Part shown: positions 62,976 through 64,000 of the stretch, piece after piece | Numbering within the stretch: position 1 is the first letter of the stretch | How the letters are laid out: every line of letters begins with the position of its first letter | NCBI GenBank assembly: GCA_001599295.1 | Contig: BCGN01000008.1 | Location: forward strand, 62,001-126,000 | From: Sporopachydermia quercuum | Lineage: Eukaryota > Ascomycota > Sporopachydermiomycetes > Sporopachydermiales > Sporopachydermiaceae | DNA length: 64,000 nucleotides | Direction: 5' to 3' | Made by a program: the position numbers and the translations under genes | The notes under the pieces: model-generated | Told to the model about the DNA's origin: nothing | Seen by the model: the letters and a program-made list of their open reading frames with translations, nothing else | The model's database searches: none

Positions 62976-64000
62976 ATGAATATCAACGGAAATTATGTTC
63001 AAAGTATGTATTTCACATTGATTATGATCAATATACGAAGACGTCTACTAAATGAGCTCATTCTTGAAAAAAGATACTAACCAACCAAATAGGGCGCGGG
63101 ATAAATACACAAAACATATGCATTGCGTGCTCAAGAACTACATCTTCATCAGCAAATCAAATCATTTCCTGTGATGACTGTGGAAGTCCCTATCATCAGT
63201 TGTGTCATATTCCTCCTATTGATAGAATAGCAGTTGAAATCGCGGACGCAAAATGGTACTGTAAAGACTGTTCATTTGCTAGAGGGGAAATTCCTTTACA
63301 AACAGGAAAGGCAGGTATTGAGTATTCAAGGCAAACGAAAAGAACTTATTTGGCTACGTTATCGAAATCTCAACTAATAGAACTTTTGCTCTACTCTGAA
63401 TCTTTATACCCGAATTTGCCTATATATTCTTCTCGATTAGCTGCAATTGCTTCTAGAATGAAAGAATCAGCACAACATAAAGAACAACTGACGCCCATAG
63501 CACCATCACCTGAAGATGCTACTAGTTTGATAGCTGATGTCGATTTTGAAGATGTAGTGTGTCATGTGTTACAGGAGAAATGTAGTTCCGCATATGCACC
63601 AGAATCAAACTTCGATTGCAATTCACTACAACATTCAGAACTATCTGAGTCTGGTTTAACACTACCTACGATCGTCACTGGTGTTATTGATTGGCTATCC
63701 TCATCAGAAGTATATGAACCAATAGTGCATTTACAACTTCATCGTACATCTGAATTCCTTTATGCACTGACATCAGCATTACAAGCAACTATCAAATCTA
63801 ACAAGATAATAAAACAGGGAAATGCATATTTTTTGCATCCCAATTATAAATCTAATCTCAACTATAATTCTATAAATATTCTCAGTGAGAACGATGCAGC
63901 TATGTTTGATAGCACATTGTCTAAGGTAACAGGAGTATTTGAACCAATACAATTGAACTCAACATCTTTCAACATTCCTGAACAAAGAACAAACGTTATG
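62976..64000 (+). CDS. PHD-finger protein, 5' part (two exons seen; runs off the right edge)
   Basis: Exon 1 is 62976-63003 (MNINGNYVQ). The 89-base intron has donor GTATGT, branch point TACTAAC (63075-63081) and acceptor AATAG. Exon 2 runs from 63093 past the window end without a stop. The protein starts with a PHD finger: CIAC, then ISCDDC, then YHQLCHIPP, then WYCKDC, a complete Cys4-His-Cys3 pattern. A helical region follows (LSKSQLIELLLYSESLYPNL), then an acidic stretch, then a segment resembling a winged-helix or similar fold (TGVIDWLSSSEVYEPIVHLQ). PHD fingers of this kind read histone H3 tails. I cannot name the family. The start is the first ATG that joins the PHD exon in phase; a longer upstream exon is possible. 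Confidence 0.7.

Overview
The window looks like nuclear DNA of a yeast-like ascomycete, most likely an early-branching, fairly intron-rich member of Saccharomycotina. The reasons are the AT-rich base composition, short intergenic spaces, and a gene set typical of budding yeasts (BOI-type SH3-SAM-PH protein, CDC27, EMP70 family, LSM4, TFS1, CKS1, WWM1, SPO71, RNH203, NCE101, PEX2, RCY1, ECM25-like, CDC25-type RasGEF, ACO1, U1A-like). Introns have yeast signals: GTATGT or GTAAGT donors, TACTAAC-like branch points and AG acceptors. CTG encodes leucine at the invariant HVxLPK position of CKS1, so the CUG-serine code does not apply. Species assignment from sequence alone is not possible. A few single-base Ns (for example at 9100, 10006, 16916, 56822, 59054 and 59571) lie in otherwise good coding sequence.

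Layout. 2.4-17.8 kb: BOI-like (+), CDC27 (-), EMP70/TMN (+), LSM4 (-, three introns), TFS1 (+, three introns), CKS1 (+, one intron), WWM1-like (+), and a small serine-rich gene (-) whose upstream frame is cut by an in-frame TAA. 17.9-20.9 kb: the longest stretch without a recognisable gene. 20.9-36.4 kb: a STE5/FAR1-like RING scaffold (+), a very long SPO71 (-), an intracellular LysM protein (-), a PPR-like mitochondrial protein (-) and RNH203 (-, two introns). 36.9-49.9 kb: NCE101 (+, one intron), PEX2 (+), an F-box protein (+), a 2.2-kb gap with coding-like scraps, RCY1 (-) and an ECM25/p50RhoGAP-like gene (+). 52.1-64 kb: an SH3-RasGEF of the CDC25 family (+), an unrecognised basic protein (+), mitochondrial aconitase (-, one intron), a two-RRM U1A-like protein (+, one intron), an unrecognised 162-residue protein (-), and a PHD-finger gene (+) that runs off the right edge.

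I reconstructed 13 introns in 8 genes from splice signals plus conserved protein sequence. In several genes the first coding exon is tiny: LSM4 exon 1 is just the ATG, the inner-start form of TFS1 begins with three codons, and RNH203 ends with a three-codon exon.

The genes do not form one pathway. Several touch cell polarity, mating and cell-cycle control (BOI, STE5/FAR1-like, RhoGAP, RasGEF, CKS1, CDC27), but this may be chance. I found no CRISPR array, rRNA, confident tRNA, intact transposon or viral fossil, and no clear previously undescribed multi-gene system. The best leads are the two-start TFS1 with a mitochondrial-type leader, the divergent mating scaffold with pheromone-element-like motifs upstream, the in-frame stop in the 17.5-17.9 kb gene, and the micro-exons.
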